Assembly: GCA_002746275.1 (NCBI GenBank)
Contig: NVWR01000001.1
Coordinates: 483,124 to 488,577, forward strand
Length of the DNA stretch: 5,454 bases
From: Rhodobiaceae bacterium
GTDB lineage: Bacteria; Pseudomonadota; Alphaproteobacteria; Parvibaculales; Parvibaculaceae
Reading direction: 5' to 3'
Shown here: piece after piece, positions 5,095-5,454 of the stretch
How the letters are laid out: the number at the start of each line of letters is the position of its first letter
Numbering within the stretch: the stretch's first letter is position 1
The notes under the pieces: generated by a model
Databases searched by the model: none
Seen by the model: only the letters and a program-made list of their open reading frames with translations
What the model was told of the DNA's origin: nothing
Made by a program: the position numbers and the translations under genes

Positions 5095-5454
5095 TTAACG
5101 CTTGGAGAACTGGAAGCTCTTGCGCGCTTTTGGGCGACCGTATTTCTTACGTTCCACAACACGGCTGTCGCGGGTAAGGAACCCACCGCTCTTCAATACA
5201 GCACGAAGGCTTGGGTCGAAATAAGTCAGTGCCTTGGAGATACCATGACGTACGGCACCCGCCTGTCCTGACAATCCACCACCCTTAACTTTGCAGACAA
5301 TATCGAACTGCGTGTCACGCTGAACAGCGTTCAACGGCTGACGAAGCACCATGCGCAGCACAGGGCGCGCAAAGTAAACGTCCAGCTCTCTGTCGTTCAC
5401 CGTGATCTTGCCTGAACCCGGCTTGATCCAGACACGAGCGACCGCGTCCTTCCG
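5095..5454 (-). CDS. rpsI: 30S ribosomal protein S9, C-terminal 119 residues (runs off right edge)
   Basis: S9 is a component of the small ribosomal subunit head whose C-terminal tail reaches the P-site tRNA. The visible part begins '[20 protein letters not shown]' and contains '[12 protein letters not shown]', '[21 protein letters not shown]', '[14 protein letters not shown]', '[15 protein letters not shown]' and the invariant tail ending 'FSKR', where the terminal Arg contacts the tRNA anticodon stem-loop in known ribosome structures. Alphaproteobacterial S9 is about 155-160 residues, so roughly 40 N-terminal residues lie beyond the edge. The GTG at 5400 is an internal valine codon, not the start, because the frame stays open with conserved S9 sequence to the window end. 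rplM (L13) is expected immediately upstream, as in nearly all bacteria, but it is not visible. Confidence 0.98.
   Translation of the reverse strand, partial: RKDAVARVWIKPGSGKITVNDRELDVYFARPVLRMVLRQPLNAVQRDTQFDIVCKVKGGGLSGQAGAVRHGISKALTYFDPSLRAVLKSGGFLTRDSRVVERKKYGRPKARKSFQFSKR

Noticed and set aside
4989..5186. 66-codon N-terminal extension of argC
   Set aside because: It would translate the rpsI end and its terminator in another frame. ArgC homology and the ribosome-binding site both place the start at 4988.

Overview
This is a chromosomal housekeeping segment from a Gram-negative bacterium, most likely an alphaproteobacterium. Three things point that way: a short-form (type 2) ArgC sits directly downstream of ribosomal protein S9, a lipoprotein carries the OmpA C-terminal variant 'GHASSRTGD' that I associate with Rhodospirillales-like lineages, and an AlaC/LL-DAP-aminotransferase-type enzyme starts 'MTEEFHRIKRLPPYV'. 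The taxonomic call is inference. I see no insertion sequence, phage gene, CRISPR array, tRNA or rRNA.

Layout, left to right. Positions 1-842 (minus) hold the N-terminal 280 codons of a class I/II PLP-dependent aminotransferase that runs off the left edge. Positions 843-1065 are a non-coding spacer with several inverted repeats, one of which may terminate the next gene. Positions 1066-2580 (minus) encode a 504-residue putative outer-membrane lipoprotein with a long Ala/Pro/Val-rich linker and a C-terminal OmpA-like peptidoglycan-binding domain. Positions 2581-3140 are a 560-bp divergent intergenic region. It contains a TATAAT-type -10 box for the lipoprotein, two TTCGAA sites 20 bp apart, a perfect 23-bp tandem duplication and an AT-rich island (about 22% GC over 2951-3010). 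Positions 3141-4004 (plus) encode a ten-helix DMT/EamA-family transporter. It converges on argC (4020-4988, minus) with 15 bp between the stop codons. Positions 5044-5073 hold a strong intrinsic terminator for rpsI, whose last 119 codons fill 5095-5454 (minus).

Apart from rpsI-argC, which looks like the conserved ribosomal-arginine arrangement, the genes do not form one pathway. ArgC catalyses the third step of arginine synthesis from glutamate, and the aminotransferase also belongs to amino-acid metabolism. The lipoprotein is an envelope component and the transporter has no assignable substrate. The terminator between rpsI and argC, with a promoter-like sequence directly after it, suggests argC is at least partly transcribed on its own.

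I found no convincing new biological system. The points worth a second look are small: the altered DAP-binding position in the OmpA domain, the tandem duplication and paired palindromes in the divergent spacer, the promoter abutting the rpsI terminator, and the unterminated convergent gene pair.
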